A stretch of 43,992 nucleotides of DNA. Source: an uncultured Bacillota bacterium. Its GTDB lineage: Bacteria; Bacillota; Clostridia; Oscillospirales; Oscillospiraceae. The position numbers and the translations under genes were made by a program. The stretch covers positions 1-43,992 of the forward strand of contig CAMWBA010000006.1 in NCBI GenBank assembly GCA_947172355.1, written 5' to 3'. The notes under the pieces were generated by a model. The model had not been told where the DNA came from and searched no databases. It was given only the letters and a program-made list of their open reading frames with translations. Each line of letters starts with the position of its first letter. Position 1 is the first letter of the stretch. Below are positions 15,067 through 24,945 of this stretch, piece by piece.

Positions 15067-15180
15067 GGTCCATTTCTCCTGTCACATAAGAAACGCGCAG
15101 CGAAGCCCTTTTATTGCACGCTTCAAAAATTTTTTTGCTTGTTCCGCTTGTCCTTCCTTGTTGGGCGGCAAACTCAGCCG

Positions 15181-17202
15181 CTATGGCAGCCAGGGATAAT
15201 AGAGCCGGAGGGCCCCCAGACCTGACCCTCGGCTGACCACCTGGTAGAAGGAAATCTGCTCCTGGGTTCCGCCATTCTCCCAAAAGCCGCCTGGGACACA
15301 GTATAAGATTTTCACGTCGGCGTTGTCCACCGGCATATAATACTCCATAGCCACCCGGCCCTGCCCGTCCAGACCGTAAACCCTACAGCACGTCCGTTCC
15401 CTCAGCTCCGCCACACCGCCGTTGGCGAGGGTATAGATCTCCTCCGCATCGCTCTTTGTAAAGTCCCGGTCCAGCTGGCATTCCTGAATCAGCTGGGCGC
15501 AGTAGGACTGTCCAAAGGAGGATTCATACCGTTCCCGGACGGTCTCCGCGTCAAACGCCCCCTGGGAGGACGAATACTCCTGGAGAATCAAGCGGCCCTC
15601 CGCCAGTTGGTCGCTGCACAGCACCACCCGAAAGGCAGGGGGCTTGCGCTGATACCATGCCTTCTGTGCCAGCTCTTCCAGCCGTTCCCCCAACGCGGTA
15701 ATGGTATCCCCCGCCCCATAGGGGGGCAGGACAATGAGATAGGTGCCGGAGGTCTGCCAGCGCTCCAGGTTCTGATTCCGGTTTACCAAGTCCACCTCGT
15801 CCAGTCCCTGTTCCCCAGCAAAGTCCTCCAGAGCCCACAGCACCATCATATCGGGATAATTGGTGGTATAGCCCGGGCTGTTCTCTCCCCTGTCCCCGTC
15901 CGGTCCGGCCAGGAACAGCCGGTCCGGCGCATCCGCGGGGGAAAAAACGTTGTCAAAGCGGGGAGATTCCTTGTTGTAATGGGAGCGGAAGGCCACGCCA
16001 TAGTCCTCCTCCATATAGCCGCACACCTGCGTCCGCAAGTCCTGGGCTCGGAAGGACCCGTCCAACCTTTCCCGCAGGCTGGGCACAAAAATCACAGCCG
16101 CCGCCGCTGCCAGACATAGGATGGTGGCAATCACCCCTGGGTCGGCCCGCTTTCCCCGTCCCAGGGGGCACTTTTTCACGCAGGTTTTCACCAGCACAAA
16201 GGGAACCAGCACCACAAAGAGCAAAAGCAGCAGCAGCCAGCCGGATGTCAGCAGCACCACTGTGAGCGGAACAAAGAGGATGCCGCCAACCACGGTGCCC
16301 ACCTGATACAGTCTTTTTCTCCTCTGCTCCTTTCCCGCTGCCTGCCAGGAGGGGAGAAGCATTTGATACAAGGGCCGCAGCTCGGGCCGGGCCACCCCTT
16401 TGTCAAAGCCATAGGCCAGGAACAGGGCGGATTGGATGCAGCGGTCCAGGTCCTGGTGGGCGCTTACAAAGTCCTCCAGTCCAAAAATCAGGTCAATGCT
16501 CCCCTTGTTGTGTTGAAAGAGGGAGCTTTGGAAAAACCTCTGCCAGTTCTCCGCCGCCGCCCTGGCGCTGTACATCATCTCAATGGTATGGAGGATGGTT
16601 TCCGTGTTCTGCCACCGGGCCTGCTCCTGTTGGGACTGGGTGCGCCGCTCCTTCTCGTAGGCCAGCTGCTTCTCCCGGCGGCGGTGCCGCTCGCGCTCTC
16701 GGGCATGTTCCTGGGCTCTCCGCCGCTCCTCTCCCCGGCGGCGGCGGGCCTCCGCCCGCTCCGCCTCTCCTTCCGCAAACAGGCGTTCAAAGTCCCAGTC
16801 CTTTGTTGTCCCCCTTGAAGCGCGGCGGGGGGGCTCCTCCCCTTGGAGCAGCTCTTCAAAGTCGAAGTCCTGTTCCTCCGTCTGCGGCGGGCGGCGGCGG
16901 GGCTCCTCCCCCTGGAGCAGCTCTTCAAAGTCGAAGTCCTGTTCCTCCGTCTGCGGCGGGCGGCGGGACTCTTCCTGGTGCTTTTCCTCCGCCTCCGCCT
17001 GGAAGAGCGCCGGCCCGGTTCGGCCGGTCCGCTCCTGCTGACGGGCCATGCGGCTGGCCATTTGATAGGCGGAGTGGAGACGCTGAAAGCCCTCCGGGTC
17101 CTCCTCCGGGTGGGTAATTTTCAATTTTTCCGCATAGGCGCGGCGGACTTGGGACAGGCTGGACGGGCCGGTCAGCCCCAGCTGACTCCAAGGCCAGCTC
17201 AT
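15181..17202 (-). CDS. J-domain-like membrane protein paired with Hsp70
   Basis: 673 residues. Residues 1-50 are J-domain-like, but the catalytic His-Pro-Asp reads His-Pro-Glu (THPEEDPEGF), a variant seen in some Firmicutes J-like proteins. Then follows a charged low-complexity region with an internal repeat EEQDFDFEELLQGEEP and a long Arg/Glu helix (about 140-215). There are two hydrophobic blocks, one long enough for two helices (around 300-345) and one near 365, and a 300-residue C-terminal domain of unknown type. It overlaps the Hsp70 gene end by four bases (ATGA), so the two proteins are probably coupled partners at the membrane. Client is unknown. Confidence 0.8.
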   Translation of the reverse strand: MSWPWSQLGLTGPSSLSQVRRAYAEKLKITHPEEDPEGFQRLHSAYQMASRMARQQERTGRTGPALFQAEAEEKHQEESRRPPQTEEQDFDFEELLQGEEPRRRPPQTEEQDFDFEELLQGEEPPRRASRGTTKDWDFERLFAEGEAERAEARRRRGEERRRAQEHARERERHRRREKQLAYEKERRTQSQQEQARWQNTETILHTIEMMYSARAAAENWQRFFQSSLFQHNKGSIDLIFGLEDFVSAHQDLDRCIQSALFLAYGFDKGVARPELRPLYQMLLPSWQAAGKEQRRKRLYQVGTVVGGILFVPLTVVLLTSGWLLLLLLFVVLVPFVLVKTCVKKCPLGRGKRADPGVIATILCLAAAAAVIFVPSLRERLDGSFRAQDLRTQVCGYMEEDYGVAFRSHYNKESPRFDNVFSPADAPDRLFLAGPDGDRGENSPGYTTNYPDMMVLWALEDFAGEQGLDEVDLVNRNQNLERWQTSGTYLIVLPPYGAGDTITALGERLEELAQKAWYQRKPPAFRVVLCSDQLAEGRLILQEYSSSQGAFDAETVRERYESSFGQSYCAQLIQECQLDRDFTKSDAEEIYTLANGGVAELRERTCCRVYGLDGQGRVAMEYYMPVDNADVKILYCVPGGFWENGGTQEQISFYQVVSRGSGLGALRLYYPWLP
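16820..16975 (-). repeat. 69-bp tandem repeat inside the J-like gene
   Basis: Unit 16861-16929 is repeated from 16930, identical for about 46 bases before diverging; a degenerate third unit precedes it. It encodes the acidic 23-residue motif with DFDFEELLQG. The frame is preserved, consistent with recent in-frame duplication. Confidence 0.85.
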
Positions 17203-18938
17203 TCCTCTCCCTCCTCATCGCCAGCCAGGGGCTCCAAATCCTGAGGCGGCAGGTCCCCCACTCCCAAATAGGCCTCCACCTGGTCGAAGAACTCGCCGGC
17301 CTTGCGGCTGGCCTTGGCCACCCGCATCGCTTCCTGGGTAGCCAGTTCCTTCTGGAACCAGTCCAGCATATCTGCCACCCGGTCCCGGATATCCCCCACT
17401 GTCATGGCATACAGCCGCTGTGCCCGGGCAATGAGGGTACGTGGCCCCTCCTGCTCTCTGGGGTGCATTTTGAGGGCCTCCAGTTCTTTCAGCCGCTCCT
17501 CCACCTCTGCGTCGCTCATGCCGGAACCTTGGAGGACCAGCCGGGCGCTCTGGCCGTCCCTGCCCGTCACGATAACCTCCAGCAAGCCGTTGATGTCATA
17601 GGTAAAGCGCACCCGAATATATTGCTGTCCCCGGGGGGCTGGGGGAACGGCAATCTCCAAGTGACCCAAAAAGGTATTGTCCTGGCAGTAACGCTGTTCC
17701 CCCTGATAGATCTGAACGTGGATGGACTTCTGTCCATCCCGGGCCGTATGATAGATCCCCTCCTTACTGGAGGGCAGCACGCTGTTGCGCTCAATGATGG
17801 GCGACATCAGGTCCCGGCCCTGTTCGGCCTCATTCAGTGTGGCAATCCCCAGGGTGAAGGGACACACATCGGTCAGAACCAGCTTCTTTAAGTCCTTGGC
17901 CCGCGCCTTCATTCCAGAGCAGATCCCAGCGCCGGCCGCAATCGCGGTATCGGGCTTTGCTCCGGCAGCCGGCTCCCGGCCCAGGGCCTTGGCGATGTAC
18001 CGGCGCACCGCCGGCATATGGCTGGAGCCGCCCACCATGACCAGCTCGTCCAGCTCGCTGACGCCCACTCCGGCATCCAAGAAGACCTTGCGCACCGGAG
18101 CCAGCATCCGCTGAAACAGCGAACTGCTCTTTCGGATCACCCACTCATGGGTAAGGGCCAGCGAAGCGGAGATTTCGTCGTCCGACACCGCCATAATCAC
18201 CGGTTCCCGGGAGGTAAGGGCGATTTTGCAGGTCTCAGCCTGGCGGATCAGGGTCTCCTGCCGCTGGCGGGACAGGGCGTCAAAGTCCAGGCCGCAGTCC
18301 TGGCAGAAGCCCCGGGCAATCAGCTCGTCAAAGTCTCTGCCGCCCAGAAAGTTGTCCCCGCTGACCGCGGTCACACTGACCACATTGTCAAAGCGCTCCA
18401 CCAAAGAGACGTCCAGCGTGCCCCCTCCCAGGTCAAAGACCAAACACACTTTGTCCTCGTCTCCCTCGCCGATATGGCCGGCCACGGCAGCGGCGGAGGG
18501 CTCATTCACCAGCCGCTCCACCGTCAGTCCTGCCAGCGCCCCGGCCCGTTTGGTCGCCGAGCGCTGCGCCTCAGCGAAGTAGGCGGGAACACTGACCACC
18601 GCCTCGTCCACCACCTCGCCCAAATAGGCCTCGGCATCTTCCCGCAGGCGGCGCAGGACAAAGGAGGAGAGATCCTCCGCCGTAAAGGTCCGTCCTCCCA
18701 GTTCAAAACGGCGGCTGGTGCCCATAGCCCGTTTAAAGCAGGCGGCGGTGCGCTCGGGGTGGGTAATCAGCCGGTCCCTGGCCGCCGCCCCCACCAAAAT
18801 TGAGCCGTCGTCGTCCACACTGACCACACTGGGGGTCAGATACTCCCCCGCCGCATTGGGAATCAGCTCACTCGTTCCGTTTCGCCACACCGCAGCCAAA
18901 CTGTTGGTGGTGCCCAAGTCAATACCAATGATGGCCAT
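17199..18938 (-). CDS. Hsp70-family chaperone (DnaK/HscC-like)
   Basis: 579 residues. The actin-like ATPase is complete: phosphate 1 motif GIDLGTTNS (5-13), VPAYF (117-121), phosphate 2 DLGGGT (169-174) and the adenosine motif MVGGSSHMPAVR. A substrate-binding beta domain and a shortened helical lid follow. It is shorter than housekeeping DnaK and sits with a dedicated J-like membrane protein rather than grpE/dnaJ, so it is a specialised Hsp70. Start at 18938 was chosen because the family begins at the MAIIGIDLGTTNS methionine and AGGTG lies upstream. A sigma-A promoter is at 19080-19108; no CIRCE-type repeat is seen. Confidence 0.92.
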   Translation of the reverse strand: MAIIGIDLGTTNSLAAVWRNGTSELIPNAAGEYLTPSVVSVDDDGSILVGAAARDRLITHPERTAACFKRAMGTSRRFELGGRTFTAEDLSSFVLRRLREDAEAYLGEVVDEAVVSVPAYFAEAQRSATKRAGALAGLTVERLVNEPSAAAVAGHIGEGDEDKVCLVFDLGGGTLDVSLVERFDNVVSVTAVSGDNFLGGRDFDELIARGFCQDCGLDFDALSRQRQETLIRQAETCKIALTSREPVIMAVSDDEISASLALTHEWVIRKSSSLFQRMLAPVRKVFLDAGVGVSELDELVMVGGSSHMPAVRRYIAKALGREPAAGAKPDTAIAAGAGICSGMKARAKDLKKLVLTDVCPFTLGIATLNEAEQGRDLMSPIIERNSVLPSSKEGIYHTARDGQKSIHVQIYQGEQRYCQDNTFLGHLEIAVPPAPRGQQYIRVRFTYDINGLLEVIVTGRDGQSARLVLQGSGMSDAEVEERLKELEALKMHPREQEGPRTLIARAQRLYAMTVGDIRDRVADMLDWFQKELATQEAMRVAKASRKAGEFFDQVEAYLGVGDLPPQDLEPLAGDEEGEE

Positions 18939-19079
18939 ATTGTTCACCTGCTCATTCCGCTGCAACTGGCAGCATGTATTCTGTCTTCCAACCCTCATAC
19001 TTGGCAAATCCTCACATAGATTCCGCCCTCTCCGATGCAGCAGGAACCTATCCGAGAACCTGGAGTGATTGGTAACACA

Positions 19080-19108
19080 ATTATAATGTGCTCTTGAAAA
19101 AAAATCAA
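19080..19108 (-). promoter_or_regulatory. Sigma-A promoter of the Hsp70/J operon
   Basis: On the minus strand: TTGATT (19108-19103), 17-base spacer, TATAAT (19085-19080). It gives a leader of about 135 bases before the Hsp70 start. The rest of 18939-19310 holds this promoter, the divergent one at 19253 and no gene. Confidence 0.85.
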
Positions 19109-19252
19109 CCGGACGGCAGGATTTATCCTCGCCTCAGCGGTCCGCCTCCCCCGGCCATTCTTGCACGTTCAATCCAGAAAAGAACCGCAGTTTGGCAAAA
19201 AATTTGTCAGTTTTAATCATCCGATTTTTTTGTAATTTACCACATATGCCCA

Positions 19253-19280
19253 TTTACAACACAAAATACTATGATATAAT
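19253..19280 (+). promoter_or_regulatory. Sigma-A promoter of the giant surface protein
   Basis: TTTACA (19253-19258), 16-base spacer, TATAAT (19275-19280). The ribosome site AAAAGGAGG follows at 19294-19302, eight bases before the ATG at 19311. Confidence 0.85.
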
Positions 19281-19310
19281 GAGAAAAACAGGCAAAAGGA
19301 GGTTCTATCT

Positions 19311-22300
19311 ATGGAAGAACGAAGCAACCGGTGTCTGTCCCGCTGGAAGAGACTGCTGAAGCGCCGCGGCTCCAAGGTATTGGCCTGGATTTTGGTGGTC
19401 TCCCTGTTCACCCCGCTGCTCTGCATCCGTCTCACCTATGCGGCGGACACCCCCGAGGGCGGACTCTGCCCTCACCATGCGCTCCACACCGAAGACTGCG
19501 GTTATGTGGCCGCTGTGGAGGCCGCTCCCTGCATCCATGTCCATGACGAGACCTGCGGAGGCCTTGCTGCCCCCGAGGAACCGCCGGAGGGGTCCCCTGC
19601 CGGGGACGAAGCTCCGGACGCTTCGGAATCTGCCGGTCTTACCGAACCGGCGGAGTTGTTTCGGGACACAAACCTAGCGGGGCTTGAAGAGTCTGAGACT
19701 CCCGCTCCGCCGGCAGTCCTCCCCTCCTGCACCCATGAACACGACGAGACCTGTGGTTACGCCCAAGCTCAGGAGGGCCAGCCCTGCGGGTTTCTATGCC
19801 CGCTGTGCGTCATCGACTGGACCTGGAAGGACGAACCGGATGCACTGACCCAAACGGGGGACGCAAACCTTTGGGGACTAGGCATCCCCGGAGCCAATCC
19901 GGACACGCCTGTCACCCGTGAACAGTTGGCGGAGTACCTCCCCCAGTCTGTAACGGTCGAGACGAAGGCCGGGAAGCAGACGGCAGAAATCCAGTGGGAT
20001 TCCAGCGCCTTTCCGAAGTCCGCGTACCAGGGCAGTTATGTCCTCAACGCCTCGTTCACCGGAGACTATCTTCTCACCGATACCGCCCCGGCTTTGCAGG
20101 TTCTTGTGGACCTGGGCGGCGGAGAAGTGTATGTAGAAAAGTATTTAAATGAGTGGAGCTGGGTAATTCCAGATATCGCAGAAATGTACTGTGAAAATGA
20201 CGGCAGCGGCAATCTAACTTGGTTTTTAAAACTGCCAATGAACACGATTTTCAACCGCAGTGACTTGGAACAGGTTTTAAAAAGATGCTTGCCTTCCCAA
20301 ATTTACGCTTGGGGAACTTCAAGCAGTCAAGATGTGGACTGGGCCGGTTTTAAGTTTGATCGAGAAGAAGCGAATCACCTTAATCCAGAGGACGGCAAGT
20401 ACTATAAGGCGTTTTGGGGTTGGTTGAACATCACTTGGGACTTCAGTCAACTACCACAAAATGTAATGTCTGCACCCTCTTATTCGCTTACCGCTTCAAA
20501 TAACGATTTTTTTGGGGTCAAGGGTCCAGCACGAACGATTACAGTTGTACCCTATACAATTGATCTTGATTTGAATGAACATATTGTTTCCCCCGCCTCT
20601 CCGGAAAATGTCACAGTAAACCTGTTTGACTACTGGGTCAAGGAGGAATCCCCTTCTTCCGCGACCAACGGCGACATTTTAACCAAAAGCGATTGGCACA
20701 TTCGGCCCAACGCGGATAATAAAGGAAATGTAATTGCCGGACAAACCAACACGGCGTATTCCACGGTTAAAGACTGGAATCTGGGCATCAACCAAAACCA
20801 CCTGCTCTTGTTTGGCGACGGGCTGATTCACGCTGGTCTTTGGAACAAGGGGGCCGGCGAGAGCACCTTATACGGAAATGCATACGCTGGCATGGAGGGT
20901 ATCGTAAAAAAGGTTCTGAGCGGCGGGTACCCCGAATTGGACCTGTCGTCTGCCAGAGGGAAATTGACAGCGGACCGGGACTACACCCTTGTCCGGGATT
21001 ACCAGCTGAGCGGAACCCAGGAGGCTACCCTGGGCACTTCCTCCGCCGGGCACCCCTACGAAGGAACCGGCATTCAAAATCTGAGCGAATCTCTGATCGA
21101 CCTCTGGGAAAACGGCAGCAAGAGCATTTCTGCCCCCGACGCCGTCGAATCCCTGCAATATCTCTTCGATCCCGAACTGGGGCACAACTGCAAAACCAGT
21201 TACACAGACGTAACCGGTCTGTTCCAGCTGGACGATGAGGGCTATTATTATTACAACATGCGGGAGAACTTTGCCGAGTTCCAGCCGGACGGCACAGGCT
21301 CTGGCGAATTTGTCCTCTACGACGCGCCGGCAACCACCCGGACCGACCGCAGCACCAATCCAAACAGCGTCGGCAACTTCTTCCCCTTCAACACCGGCGC
21401 GCAGGTATTCAACGGCCTGGACGCAGCCGGCGCTCTGACCAGCAATGTCCACTGTTCCAACAACTCCATGAACCACCACCTGGGCATGACGGTAAACGTA
21501 GATTTCCGCCAGCCTGCGGGGGGTGTCATCCACACCGGAAGCGGCACCAAGCCCATGAGTTTTGGTTTCTCCGGCGACGATGACGTATGGGTCTTTATCG
21601 ACGACGTGCTGGTGCTGGACCTAGGCGGCATCCACAGCGAGATTTACGGCACCATCGACTTCCAGACCGGCGACGTCTGCATCGGCCGGGCCTTCCAGTC
21701 CAAAGGCATCCCCAGCAATCCGGCCGATCCCCAAAACCTGGTCACCCATACCACCCTCCGGGCACTCTATCAGGCCGCCGGCCGGGAGGGGGATACCAAG
21801 TGGAACGGCAGCACTTACGCCAGCAACACCTCCCACACGCTGCGGATGTTCTATCTGGAACGGGGCAATTACGACTCCAGCATTGCGCTGCGCTTCAACC
21901 TTCAGCCTCTGCTGTTCCAGCGCATTGAAAAGGTGGACCAGGAGGGCAATCCCCTCCCTGGCGTAACCTTTGAGCTCTACCCTGCCGAGGAAGCCGCTTC
22001 CACCGATCCAGCCGCCATCCAATGCCTGTATACCGACAACTCGTCCGCCGAACCCGGCGTGTTCTACCGCAAACAGAGCGCCACCGCGGACGGCAAACCG
22101 CTGGTCACCCTCACCACAGACAAAGAAGGCGCCGCCACCTTCCAAATGGAGGACGGCTATTTCAACTTTGCTGACCGTGGCGATGCCTACTACATTCTGA
22201 AAGAGACCGCCACGCTTGACGGCTACCGGATACAGCCCATCGACATTGTGCTTCACTACGACACCAAAACCGCCATGCTCACCGTAGCCAACCGCTGGAC

Positions 22301-24848
22301 CACCGGCGCCTATGCCTGCTCTGTGTCCAACATCACCGGCCCGCAGACCTTAAAATACGGCCAGTTCACCTCGGGCGGGACCATTGCTACAGGTTCTGAG
22401 TCTGTCCGCCCGGAGGACCATGCAGAGGACCTGGTGGTGGCGGTGCCGCTGCTGCAAAAGAAGTCGGACCAAAGCTGGATGGCCCTTTACGGCAGCAATA
22501 TGGGCGGGTTCCACTCGGTCCCGATTTCCGGCGGCGACGAGGCCGCCTGGCAGAGTGCCTTGCTCCAAGCAGCCTGGGAGCAGGCCAAGAGCGGCCACAC
22601 CGCCAACTGGTATCTGTCCTGGAACGAGGGCAACACCCGCCTGGAGGGGCGGCTGAACGACCTGCCCGGTCTGGCCAGCCGCTATCAGCTCAACAACCCC
22701 GACGGCAGCGGAGACATGCGCATGATCTACGGAATCATTGACACCCACACCCTACCTCTCTCCGGAGACAATGCCGGCGAACGCTATCAATCCCTGGGCC
22801 AACTCTCCCTGGAGGAACTGAATCAGGCCCTGGAGGCCGGCGCGTTCCGTTTCCTCAGTGTGGACCAGTTCAACCGGAATTTCCGTTCTATGATCTACAT
22901 TCCCAACGAACGCCGGGAACTTTGGGTCCAGAAGATCGACCAGGACGGCGCCGGTCTCCCCGGCGCGACGTTTGGCCTGTATGACAACGAGGCGTGCCAA
23001 GGCGCTCCCACCGCCTCCGGCACCACCGACCACAATGGCCTGCTGATCTTCTCCCCCAGCGGCGACAACACCCCAGGCCAGGCAAAGATGGTGTGGGCCT
23101 CCAGCGCCAACAGCGGCAACACCCGGTATTATCTGAAGGAGCTCACGCCTCCCGCCGGACACCACTTGAACAACACCATCATCCCCGTGGTGGTGGGCAT
23201 CTACTCCATCTACGCCGACGCAGGCGACGCCAACGACGCTGTGACGGTAATGGCCGGTGTAGGCCGGCTGACCCAAACCATGCGCCAGTACGCCCAGGAC
23301 AACAATGTGGATATCACCCTACAGGATATCACCGCCTTTATGCAGACCCAGCCCAGCGGCGCTTTCTCATTGGACGCCTGGACCGACGCAACGCTGGACG
23401 GTGCTGGCGTGGTCCGCAGCATGAATCTGCATTTTGGCAAGAACGCGGCGGTGGACTATGGATACCATGACCAGGACGGCGGACAGAATAAACTTCCCTA
23501 CTTCGTCACCGACACCGGCTTTATCCGCACACGGGTCCAGCAAAACTACGAGGCCCTCACTACAAACCAATACGACAACGCCAAGATTGATGCAAACTGT
23601 GACGATCTGCGCGGTCTTGACTTGACCAACCTGTTCAGCCTCTTGAATATTGTGGTCATCACCGACCGGACCGCCGCCGAGACCCACACTGGCAAACTGA
23701 CCATCAGCAAGACGGTTCCGGACAGCGGTCTGACCGATTCGGACTATACCAAGCTCTTCACCTTCATGGTAGAACTGTGGGATTCAAACGGCGATCCTCT
23801 GCCCGGCCCCTATGAATACCGCTTTTACGGCAGGGACCAGGCGGGCTTTATCAGCAGCACAGAAAACAAGCTGTACCTCCACCATGACGATTCTGTCACC
23901 ATTCTGGGGCTTCCCGAAGGGACCCGGTTTAAGGTGACCGAAGTGCCGGAGGACCACTGGCAGGTAACCCCTGAAAGCGGCTTTTACAGCGATACCATCA
24001 CGGAAAACGAGACCTTTGAGGCCGCTTTCACCAACCGCAAAGATAAGACCCCTGACATCCCCACACCGGCCTCCGGCAGCCTGACCATCCGAAAAGAGCT
24101 GACAGGCAGCGATCTAACCGCTGCGGACCGCGCCAAGGAGTTCCGCTTCACCGTTACCCTAACGGATGCCGGCGGCCAACCGCTGACGGGCGTTTATCCC
24201 TATACAGGTTCCAAGTCGGGCAGCATCTCCAGCGGCGGCACAATTCTCCTTGCGGGCGGAGAATCCATCACCATACAGGATCTGCCCGAAGGGAGCCGCT
24301 TTGTTGTGACGGAGAACCAAGAAGCGGGCTGGACCGCCAATCGCTTTACTCAGTCCGGTCAAATTTCCGAGCGTCCGGATGTCCAGGTCCAGTTCACCAA
24401 CAGCAAGGAGACGCCTCCTCCTTCCACCCCCCCGGAGAAGCCCAAGGACCCGGAGAAGCCTAAAGACCCGGAGAAGCCTAAGGACCCGGAGAAGCCCAAG
24501 GACCCGGAGAAGCCCAAAGACCCAGAGGAACCTAAGGACCCGGAGGAGCCCAATGAGTCCGAGGAACCGGAGTACCCCACCGAACTGCCTGACCCCAACG
24601 ACCCGGACAGCCCGGACGAAATCACCATTTGGGAAGACGGCGTGCCCAAGACCTATATCAAAGTTTGGGATCCGGAAGAAGAGGAATGGATCTACATTCT
24701 GGACGAAGAGGTCCCCTTGTGGAACCAGAATCCTCAGACCGGTGACGCCAGCCACACCGGATTTTGGGCGCTGCTCAGCGTTCTGTCTCTCGCCGGGCTG
24801 GCTGCACTGTATCTCACATCTCCCCGCAGGAAAAAGCATTCCCGATAA
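19311..24848 (+). CDS. Giant sortase-anchored surface protein with fibro-slime and SpaA-type domains
   Basis: 1845 residues. A signal peptide ends near TYA-ADT (about residue 45). Three His/Cys motifs of the type H.HDETCG follow within residues 50-165. A fibro-slime domain is seen around 700-870 (SFGFSGDDDVWVFIDDVLVL). SpaA/Cna-B-like domains start near 870 and 1204 (KVDQEGNPLPGVTFELY and KIDQDGAGLPGATFGLYD); such domains usually form internal isopeptide bonds. Two related beta domains (about 1461-1575 and 1589-1695) precede a Pro-Lys-Asp-Glu stalk (1709-1750) and the C-terminal sorting signal NPQTG with a hydrophobic helix and a basic tail. Probably a cell-wall adhesin or pilin-like protein. 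No sortase gene is nearby. Residues about 270-505 are encoded by visibly more A+T-rich DNA. Confidence 0.9.
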   Translation: MEERSNRCLSRWKRLLKRRGSKVLAWILVVSLFTPLLCIRLTYAADTPEGGLCPHHALHTEDCGYVAAVEAAPCIHVHDETCGGLAAPEEPPEGSPAGDEAPDASESAGLTEPAELFRDTNLAGLEESETPAPPAVLPSCTHEHDETCGYAQAQEGQPCGFLCPLCVIDWTWKDEPDALTQTGDANLWGLGIPGANPDTPVTREQLAEYLPQSVTVETKAGKQTAEIQWDSSAFPKSAYQGSYVLNASFTGDYLLTDTAPALQVLVDLGGGEVYVEKYLNEWSWVIPDIAEMYCENDGSGNLTWFLKLPMNTIFNRSDLEQVLKRCLPSQIYAWGTSSSQDVDWAGFKFDREEANHLNPEDGKYYKAFWGWLNITWDFSQLPQNVMSAPSYSLTASNNDFFGVKGPARTITVVPYTIDLDLNEHIVSPASPENVTVNLFDYWVKEESPSSATNGDILTKSDWHIRPNADNKGNVIAGQTNTAYSTVKDWNLGINQNHLLLFGDGLIHAGLWNKGAGESTLYGNAYAGMEGIVKKVLSGGYPELDLSSARGKLTADRDYTLVRDYQLSGTQEATLGTSSAGHPYEGTGIQNLSESLIDLWENGSKSISAPDAVESLQYLFDPELGHNCKTSYTDVTGLFQLDDEGYYYYNMRENFAEFQPDGTGSGEFVLYDAPATTRTDRSTNPNSVGNFFPFNTGAQVFNGLDAAGALTSNVHCSNNSMNHHLGMTVNVDFRQPAGGVIHTGSGTKPMSFGFSGDDDVWVFIDDVLVLDLGGIHSEIYGTIDFQTGDVCIGRAFQSKGIPSNPADPQNLVTHTTLRALYQAAGREGDTKWNGSTYASNTSHTLRMFYLERGNYDSSIALRFNLQPLLFQRIEKVDQEGNPLPGVTFELYPAEEAASTDPAAIQCLYTDNSSAEPGVFYRKQSATADGKPLVTLTTDKEGAATFQMEDGYFNFADRGDAYYILKETATLDGYRIQPIDIVLHYDTKTAMLTVANRWTTGAYACSVSNITGPQTLKYGQFTSGGTIATGSESVRPEDHAEDLVVAVPLLQKKSDQSWMALYGSNMGGFHSVPISGGDEAAWQSALLQAAWEQAKSGHTANWYLSWNEGNTRLEGRLNDLPGLASRYQLNNPDGSGDMRMIYGIIDTHTLPLSGDNAGERYQSLGQLSLEELNQALEAGAFRFLSVDQFNRNFRSMIYIPNERRELWVQKIDQDGAGLPGATFGLYDNEACQGAPTASGTTDHNGLLIFSPSGDNTPGQAKMVWASSANSGNTRYYLKELTPPAGHHLNNTIIPVVVGIYSIYADAGDANDAVTVMAGVGRLTQTMRQYAQDNNVDITLQDITAFMQTQPSGAFSLDAWTDATLDGAGVVRSMNLHFGKNAAVDYGYHDQDGGQNKLPYFVTDTGFIRTRVQQNYEALTTNQYDNAKIDANCDDLRGLDLTNLFSLLNIVVITDRTAAETHTGKLTISKTVPDSGLTDSDYTKLFTFMVELWDSNGDPLPGPYEYRFYGRDQAGFISSTENKLYLHHDDSVTILGLPEGTRFKVTEVPEDHWQVTPESGFYSDTITENETFEAAFTNRKDKTPDIPTPASGSLTIRKELTGSDLTAADRAKEFRFTVTLTDAGGQPLTGVYPYTGSKSGSISSGGTILLAGGESITIQDLPEGSRFVVTENQEAGWTANRFTQSGQISERPDVQVQFTNSKETPPPSTPPEKPKDPEKPKDPEKPKDPEKPKDPEKPKDPEEPKDPEEPNESEEPEYPTELPDPNDPDSPDEITIWEDGVPKTYIKVWDPEEEEWIYILDEEVPLWNQNPQTGDASHTGFWALLSVLSLAGLAALYLTSPRRKKHSR
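24437..24545 (+). repeat. 18-bp tandem repeats encoding the wall-spanning stalk
   Basis: Six or so in-frame units of GAGAAGCCCAAGGACCCG and close variants encode EKPKDP, grading into EEPKDP. A typical wall-spanning Pro-rich linker, prone to copy-number change. Confidence 0.9.
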
Positions 24849-24871
24849 CCCTTCCCATACAATGTTACAAG

Positions 24872-24904
24872 GCGGATAGGAGAAAACCTCTCCTATCCGC
24901 TTCA
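24872..24904 (+). terminator. Hairpin terminator of the surface protein gene
   Basis: 12-bp perfect stem (24872-24883 with 24889-24900) and a five-base loop, followed by TTCAGCTTTG. It begins 23 bases after the stop. The T tract is weak. Confidence 0.7.
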
Positions 24905-24945
24905 GCTTTGTCAATGAAGTGTCTGCGGAATCCTGCACATCAAAG

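Noticed and set aside
24437-24545. CRISPR-like array
   Set aside because: The units are 18 bp, contiguous, without spacers, and encode EKPKDP in the frame of the wall protein.
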